Assembly (NCBI GenBank): GCA_963813315.1
Contig: CAWEYO010000002.1
Coordinates: forward strand, 1-64,000
Length of the DNA: 64,000 nucleotides
Origin: CAWEYO01 sp963813315
GTDB lineage: Bacteria; Pseudomonadota; Alphaproteobacteria; Rhizobiales; Rhizobiaceae
Direction: 5' to 3'
Part shown: positions 35,480 through 42,455 of the stretch, piece by piece
How positions within the stretch are numbered: the stretch's first letter is position 1
Layout of the letters: every line of letters starts with the position of its first letter
Notes under the pieces: model-generated
Told to the model about the DNA's origin: nothing
The model's input: only the letters and a program-made list of their open reading frames with translations
The model's database searches: none
Program-made: the position numbers and the translations under genes

Positions 35480-36672
35480 GAGGTGACGCCCTTTTTGCCG
35501 CGACCGGGGTAACCCTTGGCCTCGGTTTCCGAGGCCAGGCCGGGCCGCACGGCGGAATGCTGCTCCTTCGCGCGCTTGCGTTCGATCTCGACGCCAACGC
35601 CACCGGGACCGAGTTCCAGCTTTTCAACCTTGACCGTGACCCGCATCACGCGCGGATCCTCAAGCACATGCGCTGCAACCTGTTCGGCCAGCGCCTCGCT
35701 CAACTGCACATGGCCTCGCGCGACGATCGCGCGGATGCCGTCCATGATGATGTCATACGAAAACACGTGGCGCATGTCTTCCGGGGCGCTTGTCATGCGC
35801 AACACGTCCGCAACTACGTCGAAGCGCACCTTCTGGGTATGGCCATGCTCGAAACTATAGGCGCCGATCTCGACCGGCAGCACGAAATCGCGGACGAATA
35901 TCCTGTCGGTGCCCAGCGCCGTCTCGGTGGCTCCGGGTGCATAACCGCGCGCGGCGAGCAGCCGGTAGTCGACGCGCGACGAGCGGCCGGCCGGCTGTTC
36001 CTCAGGGATCAGGGAGCGGATCTGCTTGGCCGCCTCGGCATCGATCGACCCGGTTCGACGCGTGTCCCGGCACAAGGCGCCCCGAAATCCCAGGAAGTCC
36101 GGCGCGAACGGCAAAAGGCGTGGAATGTCCGGCGCTTCCAGTGATCCGCCGAGACCGCTCATGAGGCGAAGCGACTTCGCGCGCCCGACGAAGTCCGGCA
36201 CGCGCTCCGGCGGCAGATGGTCGAGCAGCCGGCCGTTCGTCTTGTCGGCGGTATCGACCATCACCCCGTGGAAGCCGTGCTCGGCCAACACCGGCAGCAA
36301 ATCGTAGTCCGGCGCAAGGTCGGCGAACAGAACGGCGATCAGCTTCGTCCTTCCGGCAAGCGGCGCCATCGCTTCGGCGCAGGCTGCGGCAGCGGGAGAT
36401 GGGAAAAAGCCGATCTTGACGTAGTCTACGCCGGTGTCGGCGATTTCGGCCGCCGCTGCCCGGACCGTCTCCGGCTCCATCGGCAGGTCGCCGCATACCG
36501 CGCTGACCGGGCGACGCCCGGCAATGGCCGATACGGCCCCGCGCAGGACGCCGGTCGCCACGGCGCCGAGCGCACCGGCTTTCGGGTCCTTCAGGTCGAT
36601 GATATCTGCGCCGGCGGCAATGGCGATTTCCGCTTCCTCCGCCCCGGTGACGCTGGCAAGCATTTTAGTCAT
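35476..36672 (-). CDS. MfnB-like furan phosphate synthase fused to a dihydroneopterin aldolase-like domain
   Basis: A 398-residue two-domain protein. Residues 1 to about 235 match MfnB (DUF556, Orf9), a barrel with ADIIDLKDPKAGALGA, DYVKIGFFPS, FHGVMVDTADKTNG and FLGFRGALC, which makes the furan phosphate precursor of methanofuran from two glyceraldehyde 3-phosphate. Residues from about 255 (DRIFVRDFVLPVEIGAYSFE) to 370 resemble FolB with VTVKVEKLELG, the aldolase domain of pterin synthesis. Thus one polypeptide links a furan and a pterin branch. It is first in the minus-strand series. The start is 36672, or M4 at 36663. Confidence 0.86.
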   Translation of the reverse strand: MTKMLASVTGAEEAEIAIAAGADIIDLKDPKAGALGAVATGVLRGAVSAIAGRRPVSAVCGDLPMEPETVRAAAAEIADTGVDYVKIGFFPSPAAAACAEAMAPLAGRTKLIAVLFADLAPDYDLLPVLAEHGFHGVMVDTADKTNGRLLDHLPPERVPDFVGRAKSLRLMSGLGGSLEAPDIPRLLPFAPDFLGFRGALCRDTRRTGSIDAEAAKQIRSLIPEEQPAGRSSRVDYRLLAARGYAPGATETALGTDRIFVRDFVLPVEIGAYSFEHGHTQKVRFDVVADVLRMTSAPEDMRHVFSYDIIMDGIRAIVARGHVQLSEALAEQVAAHVLEDPRVMRVTVKVEKLELGPGGVGVEIERKRAKEQHSAVRPGLASETEAKGYPGRGKKGVTS

Positions 36673-36690
36673 TTTCCCGGTTTCTCCAGC

Positions 36691-36797
36691 CTAGTGCATG
36701 TCGCCCAAAAGTGCGCAGCGGTTTTGGGATAACGACATGCACAAAAACAATAGCCTGAAGCGCGTCGCATGAATCCGTTTCGCCGCGACGCGCTTTA
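36691..36797. repeat. Mosaic palindromic repeat, copy D
   Basis: Same two-module element as at 26671-26774, 18 bp ahead of the start of the MfnB-FolB fusion gene. With the hairpins that follow it fills most of the upstream control region of that operon. Confidence 0.85.
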
Positions 36798-36872
36798 GTA
36801 GTCCGATTCTAACATTCGCTGCGCTCGCGCGGCATAAATCCGTTGCGAATGTTAGAATCGAAAGACCACTAG
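36798..36872. repeat. Hairpin repeat, first of a tandem pair
   Basis: Inverted arms GATTCTAACATTCGC and GCGAATGTTAGAATC flank a 30-base loop that starts TGCGCTCGCGC. Shares its core ACATTCGCTGCGCTCGCGC with the next hairpin at 36886-36964. Confidence 0.7.
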
Positions 36873-36885
36873 CAATTTCAAAGTT

Positions 36886-36964
36886 CTAGTGGAGCTTTGG
36901 ATTTGACATTCGCTGCGCTCGCGCTGCACCCAAGTGGGATGCGAATGTCAAATCCGCTCCACTA
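36886..36964. repeat. Hairpin repeat with CTAGTGGAGC ends, second of a tandem pair
   Basis: The outer ends are perfect inverted 10-mers, CTAGTGGAGC and GCTCCACTAG; inner arms GGATTTGACATTCGC and its complement follow. Same core as the hairpin just before it. No gene lies between 36798 and rpe at 37174. Confidence 0.75.
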
Positions 36965-37173
36965 GCGGAAAGAACGCGCCATACTATAGTCGATCCCTTG
37001 CCCGCACCATGGCTCAGCCCGGCTCGTTCTTCTGTTCTATTGCGCATCGCATCGATTTTCCGGACCATGCAAACAAACGGTGAAGAGTCCGCTCGACATG
37101 CCATTGCCGGCGATTTCGGCCGGCGATATGAAGCGGTGTTTCTCGGCAAGACGCCGGCCGCATGGAGACTTTA

Positions 37174-37860
37174 ATGAGCAAGAAGACCATCATCGCCCCG
37201 TCGGTCCTGTCGTCCGACTTCTCGCGGCTCGGCGAGGAGGTCGAAACGGTCGTCGCGGCCGGCGCGGACTGGATCCATCTCGACGTGATGGACGGACATT
37301 TCGTGCCGAACATCACCTTCGGCCCGCCGATCATCAAGGCGATCCGAAACCGGACGGACAAGGTCTTCGACTGTCATCTTATGATCGCGCCTGCGGATGC
37401 CTACCTCGCAGCCTTCGCCGACGCCGGATGCGACATCATCACGGTACATGCGGAGGCAGGGCCGCATCTCGACCGCTCGCTGCAGGCCATAAGAAACCTC
37501 GGCAGAAAGGCAGGCGTCTCACTCAATCCGTCCACGCCGGAGAGCGTCATCGAATATGTGCTCGATCGTCTCGACCTCATTCTTCTGATGACAGTCAATC
37601 CGGGTTTCGGCGGTCAGGCCTTCATTCCGGCGGTTGTGGAAAAGGTGAAGCGCGTCAAGGCGCTGATCGGCAACAGGCCGATCGACATCGAGATCGATGG
37701 CGGCATCACGCCCGAGACCGCTCCGCTTGTCACAAGTGCCGGCGCCAACGTGCTGGTGGCTGGCTCCGCCGTTTTCAAGGGAGGCACTGAAGCCGCCTAT
37801 CGGGCCAATATCACGGCCATCCGCGAGGCCGCTGACGGGGCGATACGCAAGGCGGCATGA
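37174..37860 (+). CDS. rpe: Ribulose-phosphate 3-epimerase
   Basis: A 228-residue TIM-barrel enzyme interconverting ribulose and xylulose 5-phosphate. Full family signatures: IAPSVLSSDFSRLG, HLDVMDGHFVPNITFGP, DCHLMI, MTVNPGFGGQ and EIDGGITPETAP. The start at 37174 has GGAG 6 bases upstream; ATG at 37162 overlaps that site. It opens a short series with a thioredoxin-fold protein and gph. No Calvin-cycle key enzyme is in the window. Confidence 0.95.
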   Translation: MSKKTIIAPSVLSSDFSRLGEEVETVVAAGADWIHLDVMDGHFVPNITFGPPIIKAIRNRTDKVFDCHLMIAPADAYLAAFADAGCDIITVHAEAGPHLDRSLQAIRNLGRKAGVSLNPSTPESVIEYVLDRLDLILLMTVNPGFGGQAFIPAVVEKVKRVKALIGNRPIDIEIDGGITPETAPLVTSAGANVLVAGSAVFKGGTEAAYRANITAIREAADGAIRKAA

Positions 37861-37884
37861 GGCACAGCAGCTTAGGAGGCTACG

Positions 37885-38442
37885 ATGGCAGCGGTTCCCC
37901 CTGTGTGTGATTTCGGATGGCCGGCAGTCGATGCGTCGCTCAATGGTATGGACGGGAAGGTGCGCTCGATTCTGGGACAGGCCGGGCCCAATGGGCTGGT
38001 CGTCGCCTTCATCTGCAACCATTGTCCCTATGTGAAGGCCGTCGTCGATCGCATGGTTCGCGATGCGAACGACCTCAAGGAGCACGGCGTCGGTTTCGTT
38101 GCCGTCAATTCCAACGATGCCATGGCCTACCCGGAAGACTCCTTCGACAACATGAAGCGCTTCGCCGCCGCGCACGATTTCACGTTTCCGTATCTCCATG
38201 ACGAAGACCAGACGGTTGCGCGCACCTACGGAGCAGCATGCACGCCGGATTTCTTCGGCTTCAACGGGGAGCTGAAGCTGCAATATCGCGGCCGGCTGGA
38301 CGCGTCGCGGCGCGATGCGACCCCACCCGACCTGCGGCGTGACCTCTTCGAGGCGATGCAGCGGATTGCGACAACAGGCATTGGGCCTCGGGACCAGGTC
38401 GCATCGATCGGATGTTCCATCAAGTGGAAAGAGAGTGAATGA
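37885..38442 (+). CDS. Thioredoxin-fold (AhpC/TSA-like) protein
   Basis: A 185-residue soluble protein with a CNHC active-site motif in FICNHCPYVKAV near residue 45 and a cis-Pro loop ACTPDFFGF near 113, the layout of the peroxiredoxin-like thioredoxin family. It has no signal peptide. AGGAGGC precedes the start, and the stop overlaps the gph start by 4 bp. It likely acts in cytoplasmic thiol redox; the partner is unknown. Confidence 0.85.
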   Translation: MAAVPPVCDFGWPAVDASLNGMDGKVRSILGQAGPNGLVVAFICNHCPYVKAVVDRMVRDANDLKEHGVGFVAVNSNDAMAYPEDSFDNMKRFAAAHDFTFPYLHDEDQTVARTYGAACTPDFFGFNGELKLQYRGRLDASRRDATPPDLRRDLFEAMQRIATTGIGPRDQVASIGCSIKWKESE

Positions 38443-39137
38443 GCAATGCCGCCGTTCCCCCGCTTCGAATGCCGAAAGCGGTTCTCTTCGATCTCGACGG
38501 CACACTGGTCGATTCAGCACCGGATATCACCGCAGCGATCAACGAACTGCTGGCCAACCGGAAGCTGCCGCCGCTGGCGCTCGAACAGGTCAAATCCATG
38601 ATCGGCAACGGCGTGAGAAAACTGATCGAACGTGCGTTCGCGGCTTCGGGCCAGCCGCTCGCACGCGCGGAGCTCAATGAAGCAAACCACGAAATGGCAC
38701 CCATCTACCGCCGGCACCTGACGCTCCTTACCCGTCTGATGCCCGGCGCTGCGGAAACTGTCGCACAGTTGCATGTGGCCGGGATTGCCATGGGCGTGGC
38801 GACCAACAAGCCCCAGGCCTCGACACGGGCCATACTCCTGCATTTCGGCCTGATCGAGCGACTCCGCGTCATCGTCGGCGGCGACGCCGTCAACCACGGC
38901 AAGCCGGCCCCGGATTCCCTTTTGATAGCGCTCGACAGATTGGGGGTGGAGCCCTCCGACGCCTTGATGGTGGGCGACAGCGTAACCGACGTCATCGCAG
39001 CCAGAGCCGCCGGAATGGCGGTGGCTCTCGTTCGCGGCGGCTACAGCGTTGACCCGGTCGAGCGGCTAGGCGCCGATTTCGTTTGCGACAGCCTGCTGGA
39101 CTTGCCCATCGCCATACAGGCAAGGGACGCAGCGTGA
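38439..39137 (+). CDS. gph: Phosphoglycolate phosphatase (HAD family)
   Basis: A 232-residue HAD hydrolase: LFDLDGTLVDSAPDI (nucleophile Asp and acid Asp), MGVATNKPQ as motif II, KPAPDSLL (motif III Lys), and MVGDSVTDVIAARAAG (motif IV). The text matches Gph, which removes 2-phosphoglycolate formed by DNA repair or oxygenation. Specificity within the HAD family is inferred from the strong overall match and pairing with rpe, common in proteobacteria. Confidence 0.88.
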   Translation: MSNAAVPPLRMPKAVLFDLDGTLVDSAPDITAAINELLANRKLPPLALEQVKSMIGNGVRKLIERAFAASGQPLARAELNEANHEMAPIYRRHLTLLTRLMPGAAETVAQLHVAGIAMGVATNKPQASTRAILLHFGLIERLRVIVGGDAVNHGKPAPDSLLIALDRLGVEPSDALMVGDSVTDVIAARAAGMAVALVRGGYSVDPVERLGADFVCDSLLDLPIAIQARDAA

Positions 39138-39198
39138 CAGCCTGAGCAGCGAGCGCCGCGACCAGCGGGCGTCCATCGGTGCGTCCGCAGCTCTGGGT

Positions 39199-39576
39199 TC
39201 AGGGGAATTGCTTCAGGTAGGCAATGACATTGGCGACGTCGTCATCCTTCTTGAGGCCGGGAAACGCCATCTTTGCGCCCTTGATCATCCCCCTTGGGTC
39301 ATGGAGATATTCCGTCAGCTTGGCGTCGTCCCAAACGAGGCCGCCTTTCCCCGCTTCGATCATGGCCGGGGAGTACTTGAACCCCTCGTGGGTTCCCGCC
39401 GTCCGGCCGATCACGCCTTTCAGCGAAGGACCGACCTTGTTCTTGTCCTCCTCAACGACATGGCACACCTTGCATTTGGTAAATACTTTTTCCCCGGCCG
39501 CCGCGTCCTGTGCCTGGGATTGACCTGTTGAAAGGGCCGCGATGGACATTGCTGCGAAAAGTGCGATTGCACGCAT
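39199..39576 (-). CDS. Periplasmic class I cytochrome c
   Basis: A 125-residue protein with a signal peptide (MRAIALFAAMSIAALSTGQS), one heme motif CKVCH near residue 37 and an axial Met in KMAFPG. The pattern GEKVFTKCKVCH ... VGPSLKGVIGRTAG is that of small cytochrome c2/c550 proteins of alphaproteobacteria. Start at 39576 with AGAGGAAA upstream. It could carry electrons to the CuA oxidase at 13-18 kb; that link is inferred. Confidence 0.92.
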   Translation of the reverse strand: MRAIALFAAMSIAALSTGQSQAQDAAAGEKVFTKCKVCHVVEEDKNKVGPSLKGVIGRTAGTHEGFKYSPAMIEAGKGGLVWDDAKLTEYLHDPRGMIKGAKMAFPGLKKDDDVANVIAYLKQFP

Positions 39577-40284
39577 GGCATTTCCTCTTTGATCGTCAAA
39601 GTGCCCTGGACGACTGTCGCATGCCGATGCCCTGGACCCGCCGGCATTCGCTTTTCTCGCGGGCAAGCGGAGTTTCCTGTCACCGGACGGGATTACGGCG
39701 CCTGCATGCCGTGAGAAGCTAGACTGCAAGGAGGGGATGTCAATCGCGCGAACCGTCACACTTCGAAGTACGGCAGGCGTATTCTATGGCGATCAAATCA
39801 CACCCTTGTCCAAGGCCGATTACGATTGACGGGGACCGCTCACCAGCGGATAGTGAGTGGGTTTTGGGGGGACTACAATGCATTTCGGAATTCCGGCCGG
39901 TGGCGGGGACCGGCGTAAGTTCATGCCCATACACCAAATTGTCGCGACTATCGAAATGATTACGTCGCTGTTTCCACGCTGCAGCCCATGCCTGGTTCAT
40001 ACGATCGTTGCGCAGGAGGCCGAAGCATCGGGAGCCTGTGCGCCCAGCAAGGCAAGGGTAGAGCGGCTGCTGGATCGGCATCGGGCGACGCAACCTTCTG
40101 CATCCAGTTTGTCCAATTCCGACTGCCACTGCCCGTGAGCTTTCGGCCAACAGCATTGCCCGGCGGCGGTGTCTCGATCCTGCCGATGGCCAGGCCAGAG
40201 GGTCTGTCTTACCTCCGGTCTCTGGAACCAAGAGCATAGAATGCTCATCGGCAATGATAGCTCTCAACAACGTGGGAGACCAAT
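39577..40284. other. Long intergenic region without a convincing gene
   Basis: About 700 bp between the cytochrome c start and the cupin start. Short open frames exist on both strands (for example 39857-40138 plus) but show no protein-like pattern, signal peptide or good ribosome site. I see no tRNA and none of the repeat families. Confidence 0.5.
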
Positions 40285-40737
40285 ATGAGCGCCGACCTTG
40301 AGAAAGGGATCACCCGTGAAGGCACCGGGTTCAACGACAAGACCTGGAACATCCTTGGCCAGATTTATTTTCCGAAAGCCGTTTGCGAATCCACCTTCGC
40401 CTTCGAGACCAACAGCGAACCGGGGCAATTCGTTCCGGTCCATGTCCACCCGACGCAGGACGAATTCATTCTTGTCCAGGAAGGCGAGCTTGATTTGAAG
40501 CTCGACGGGAAGTGGACGAAGGCAAAGGCCGGCGATCTGGTGCGCATGCCCCGGGGCATCCCGCACGGCTACTTCAACAAATCCGACAAGCCTGCGCGAG
40601 CCTTATTCTGGGTATCGCCGGCCGGCATGCTGGAAGCGCTTTTCAACAGGATCGACAAACTCTCCGACCCATTGGAAGTGATCAGGCTTTCGGCCGAGCA
40701 CGAAGTCGATTTTCTGCCTCCGGAGGCCAATGACTGA
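40285..40737 (+). CDS. Cupin-domain protein
   Basis: A 150-residue single-domain cupin. Motif 1 is VHVHPTQDEFILVQEGELDL with two His and a Glu for metal binding; motif 2 is MPRGIPHGYFNKSDKPAR with the last His. Such proteins span isomerases, dioxygenases and sugar enzymes, so the substrate is unknown. It stands alone, with GTGGGAG upstream of the start and palindromic repeats downstream. Confidence 0.83.
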   Translation: MSADLEKGITREGTGFNDKTWNILGQIYFPKAVCESTFAFETNSEPGQFVPVHVHPTQDEFILVQEGELDLKLDGKWTKAKAGDLVRMPRGIPHGYFNKSDKPARALFWVSPAGMLEALFNRIDKLSDPLEVIRLSAEHEVDFLPPEAND

Positions 40738-40879
40738 ATCCTGTTTGCGACAGCAGGCCGTCCGAAGCAATCGTGGCGGCGTCTGTCCTCGCGCGGCGTG
40801 ACGTGCGAACGAATTGTCAAGCGCACCTCTTTTAAAGCGTGTTGCGTCCAATGTGATTCAGGAATGCTGGCGGGACTGC

Positions 40880-40925
40880 ACCCCCCTCTGTCCTGCCGGA
40901 CCTGTCCGGCGGGACAGAGGGGGGT
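40880..40925. repeat. Near-perfect hairpin of the CCCCCCTCTGTCC repeat family
   Basis: Arms of 22 bp (ACCCCCCTCTGTCCTGCCGG... and its complement) with one mismatch and a 2-base loop. Related pieces occur at 58240-58300 and 58385-58495. It could stop the cupin transcript, although it lacks a T-run. Confidence 0.7.
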
Positions 40926-41004
40926 GACGTAGAGCGACGTGGCGGCAAGCTGCGGGGTGAGGTCGATTGTACGCAACATGCGTTAAGTCTGCGCATCGTG
41001 CTCT

Positions 41005-41028
41005 CCGAAAATCGATACCGATTTTCGG
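41005..41028. repeat. Short hairpin (CCGAAAATCG type) ahead of coxM
   Basis: Arms CCGAAAATCG and CGATTTTCGG with loop ATAC; same core as the hairpin at 9942-9976. It lies about 50 bp upstream of the coxM start. Confidence 0.6.
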
Positions 41029-41079
41029 CCTGATGCGTTAGACTTCGCGAACGCGGTCGGCTTGCGCGCGGAGGGCACC

Positions 41080-41943
41080 ATGATTCCGGGTCCGTTCGTC
41101 TATCATCGGCCAACGACGGTGGCCGATGCAATCAAACTGCTTGCCACGCTTGACGGCGAGGCGCGCACCCTCGCCGGCGGCCACAGCCTCATTCCGATGA
41201 TGAAGTTGAGGCTCGCCACGCCCGACCACCTGGTCGACCTGCACAGTGTTGATGGCCTCAAAGGAATCCGCCGCGACGGCGACCGCATCTTGATCGGAGC
41301 GATGACCACGCAGCATGAGCTGGCTGGCTCGGACGTGATTGCGGAACTGGCGCCGATCCTGCACGAAGCCGCCTTGGTGATCGCCGATCCGCAAGTGCGC
41401 TACTGCGGGACCGTTGGCGGAAATGTGGCTAATGGCGACCCCGGCAACGACCTACCGGCACTCATGATGGCGCTCGGCGCGAGCTACCTGCTGGAAGGCC
41501 CGCAAGGGCAACGGGAGGTGGCGGCCGCGGATTTCTACCAGGGCGTCTATGTCACGGCGCTCGGAGCGGGCGAAATCCTGACCTCGGTTTCAGTTCCCGT
41601 TCCGCCTGCCGGCCACGGCTACGCGTACGAGAAGCTGAAACGCAAGGTCGGCGACTATGCGACTGCGGCCGCGGCGGTGGTGCTCACAATGTCCCGTGGC
41701 AAGGTCGCGACCTGCGCAATCGCGCTAACCAATCTCTCGGATACGCCGCTTCTGGCGGATGATGCCGCGGACGCCGTGCGCGGAAAGAGCCTTGACGGAG
41801 CGACCCTGAAGAATGCGGCCGCCGCTGCCGTAGCGATCATGTCTCCAGCCGCCGACACGCGCGGGCCGGTCGAATACCGAAAGCATGTCGGCGGTATCAT
41901 GGTGATCCGCGCATTGCAGCGCGCCGCCGCCCGCGCCGCCTAG
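41080..41943 (+). CDS. coxM: Carbon monoxide dehydrogenase medium (FAD) subunit
   Basis: A 287-residue FAD-binding protein of the molybdenum hydroxylase family. It shows AGGHSLIPMMKLRLA and TVGGNVANGDPGNDLP, the two FAD-contacting motifs of CoxM. Electrons pass from the Mo-Cu site through CoxS to this FAD and then to the membrane. Start at 41080 with GGAGG just upstream. First of coxMSLDEF. Confidence 0.93.
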   Translation: MIPGPFVYHRPTTVADAIKLLATLDGEARTLAGGHSLIPMMKLRLATPDHLVDLHSVDGLKGIRRDGDRILIGAMTTQHELAGSDVIAELAPILHEAALVIADPQVRYCGTVGGNVANGDPGNDLPALMMALGASYLLEGPQGQREVAAADFYQGVYVTALGAGEILTSVSVPVPPAGHGYAYEKLKRKVGDYATAAAAVVLTMSRGKVATCAIALTNLSDTPLLADDAADAVRGKSLDGATLKNAAAAAVAIMSPAADTRGPVEYRKHVGGIMVIRALQRAAARAA

Positions 41944-41954
41944 AGGGGGAGACA

Positions 41955-42455
41955 ATGCCAAAGACCCATGTGAAGATGACGGTGAACGGTACGGAAGTCG
42001 AAGGGCTGGTCGAGCCGCGCATACTGCTGGTGCATTTCATCCGGGAGGACCTGCAACTCACCGGCACCCACATCGGCTGCGAGACGACGCATTGCGGCGC
42101 TTGCACTGTCGATTGCGACGGCATGTCGATAAAAAGCTGTACGATGTTCGCCGTGCAGGCTGAAGGAGCCTCGATCACCACAATCGAAGGCATGGCCAAT
42201 GCGGACGGCACACTGTCGGCGCTGCAGGAAGGCTTCCGCATGATGCACGGCCTCCAATGCGGCTTCTGCACGCCCGGCATGATCGTGCGAGCGCACCGGC
42301 TCCTTAAGGAAAACCCCGATCCGACCGAAGAGGAAATTCGTTTCGGCATCTCCGGCAATCTCTGCCGTTGCACCGGGTACCAGAACATCGTCAAGGCGAT
42401 CCGGTATGCCGCCGCCAAGATCAACGGAACGGAATTCAGGGAGGCCGCGGAATGA
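41955..42455 (+). CDS. coxS: Carbon monoxide dehydrogenase small (2Fe-2S) subunit
   Basis: A 166-residue protein with two [2Fe-2S] clusters: the plant-type one from CETTHCGACTVDC and the helical one from QCGFCTPGM with CRCTGYQNI. It follows coxM by 11 bp with a GGGGGAG site, and its stop overlaps the coxL start (ATGA). Confidence 0.94.
   Translation: MPKTHVKMTVNGTEVEGLVEPRILLVHFIREDLQLTGTHIGCETTHCGACTVDCDGMSIKSCTMFAVQAEGASITTIEGMANADGTLSALQEGFRMMHGLQCGFCTPGMIVRAHRLLKENPDPTEEEIRFGISGNLCRCTGYQNIVKAIRYAAAKINGTEFREAAE

Noticed and set aside
36798..36964. Possible CRISPR array because of repeated palindromic units
   Set aside because: Only two units, with unequal arms and no regular spacers; no cas genes in the window.
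39740..40270. Open frame of about 176 codons on the minus strand in the long gap before the cupin gene
   Set aside because: Low-complexity, basic composition without domain, signal or ribosome site; competing open frames on the other strand are equally poor.
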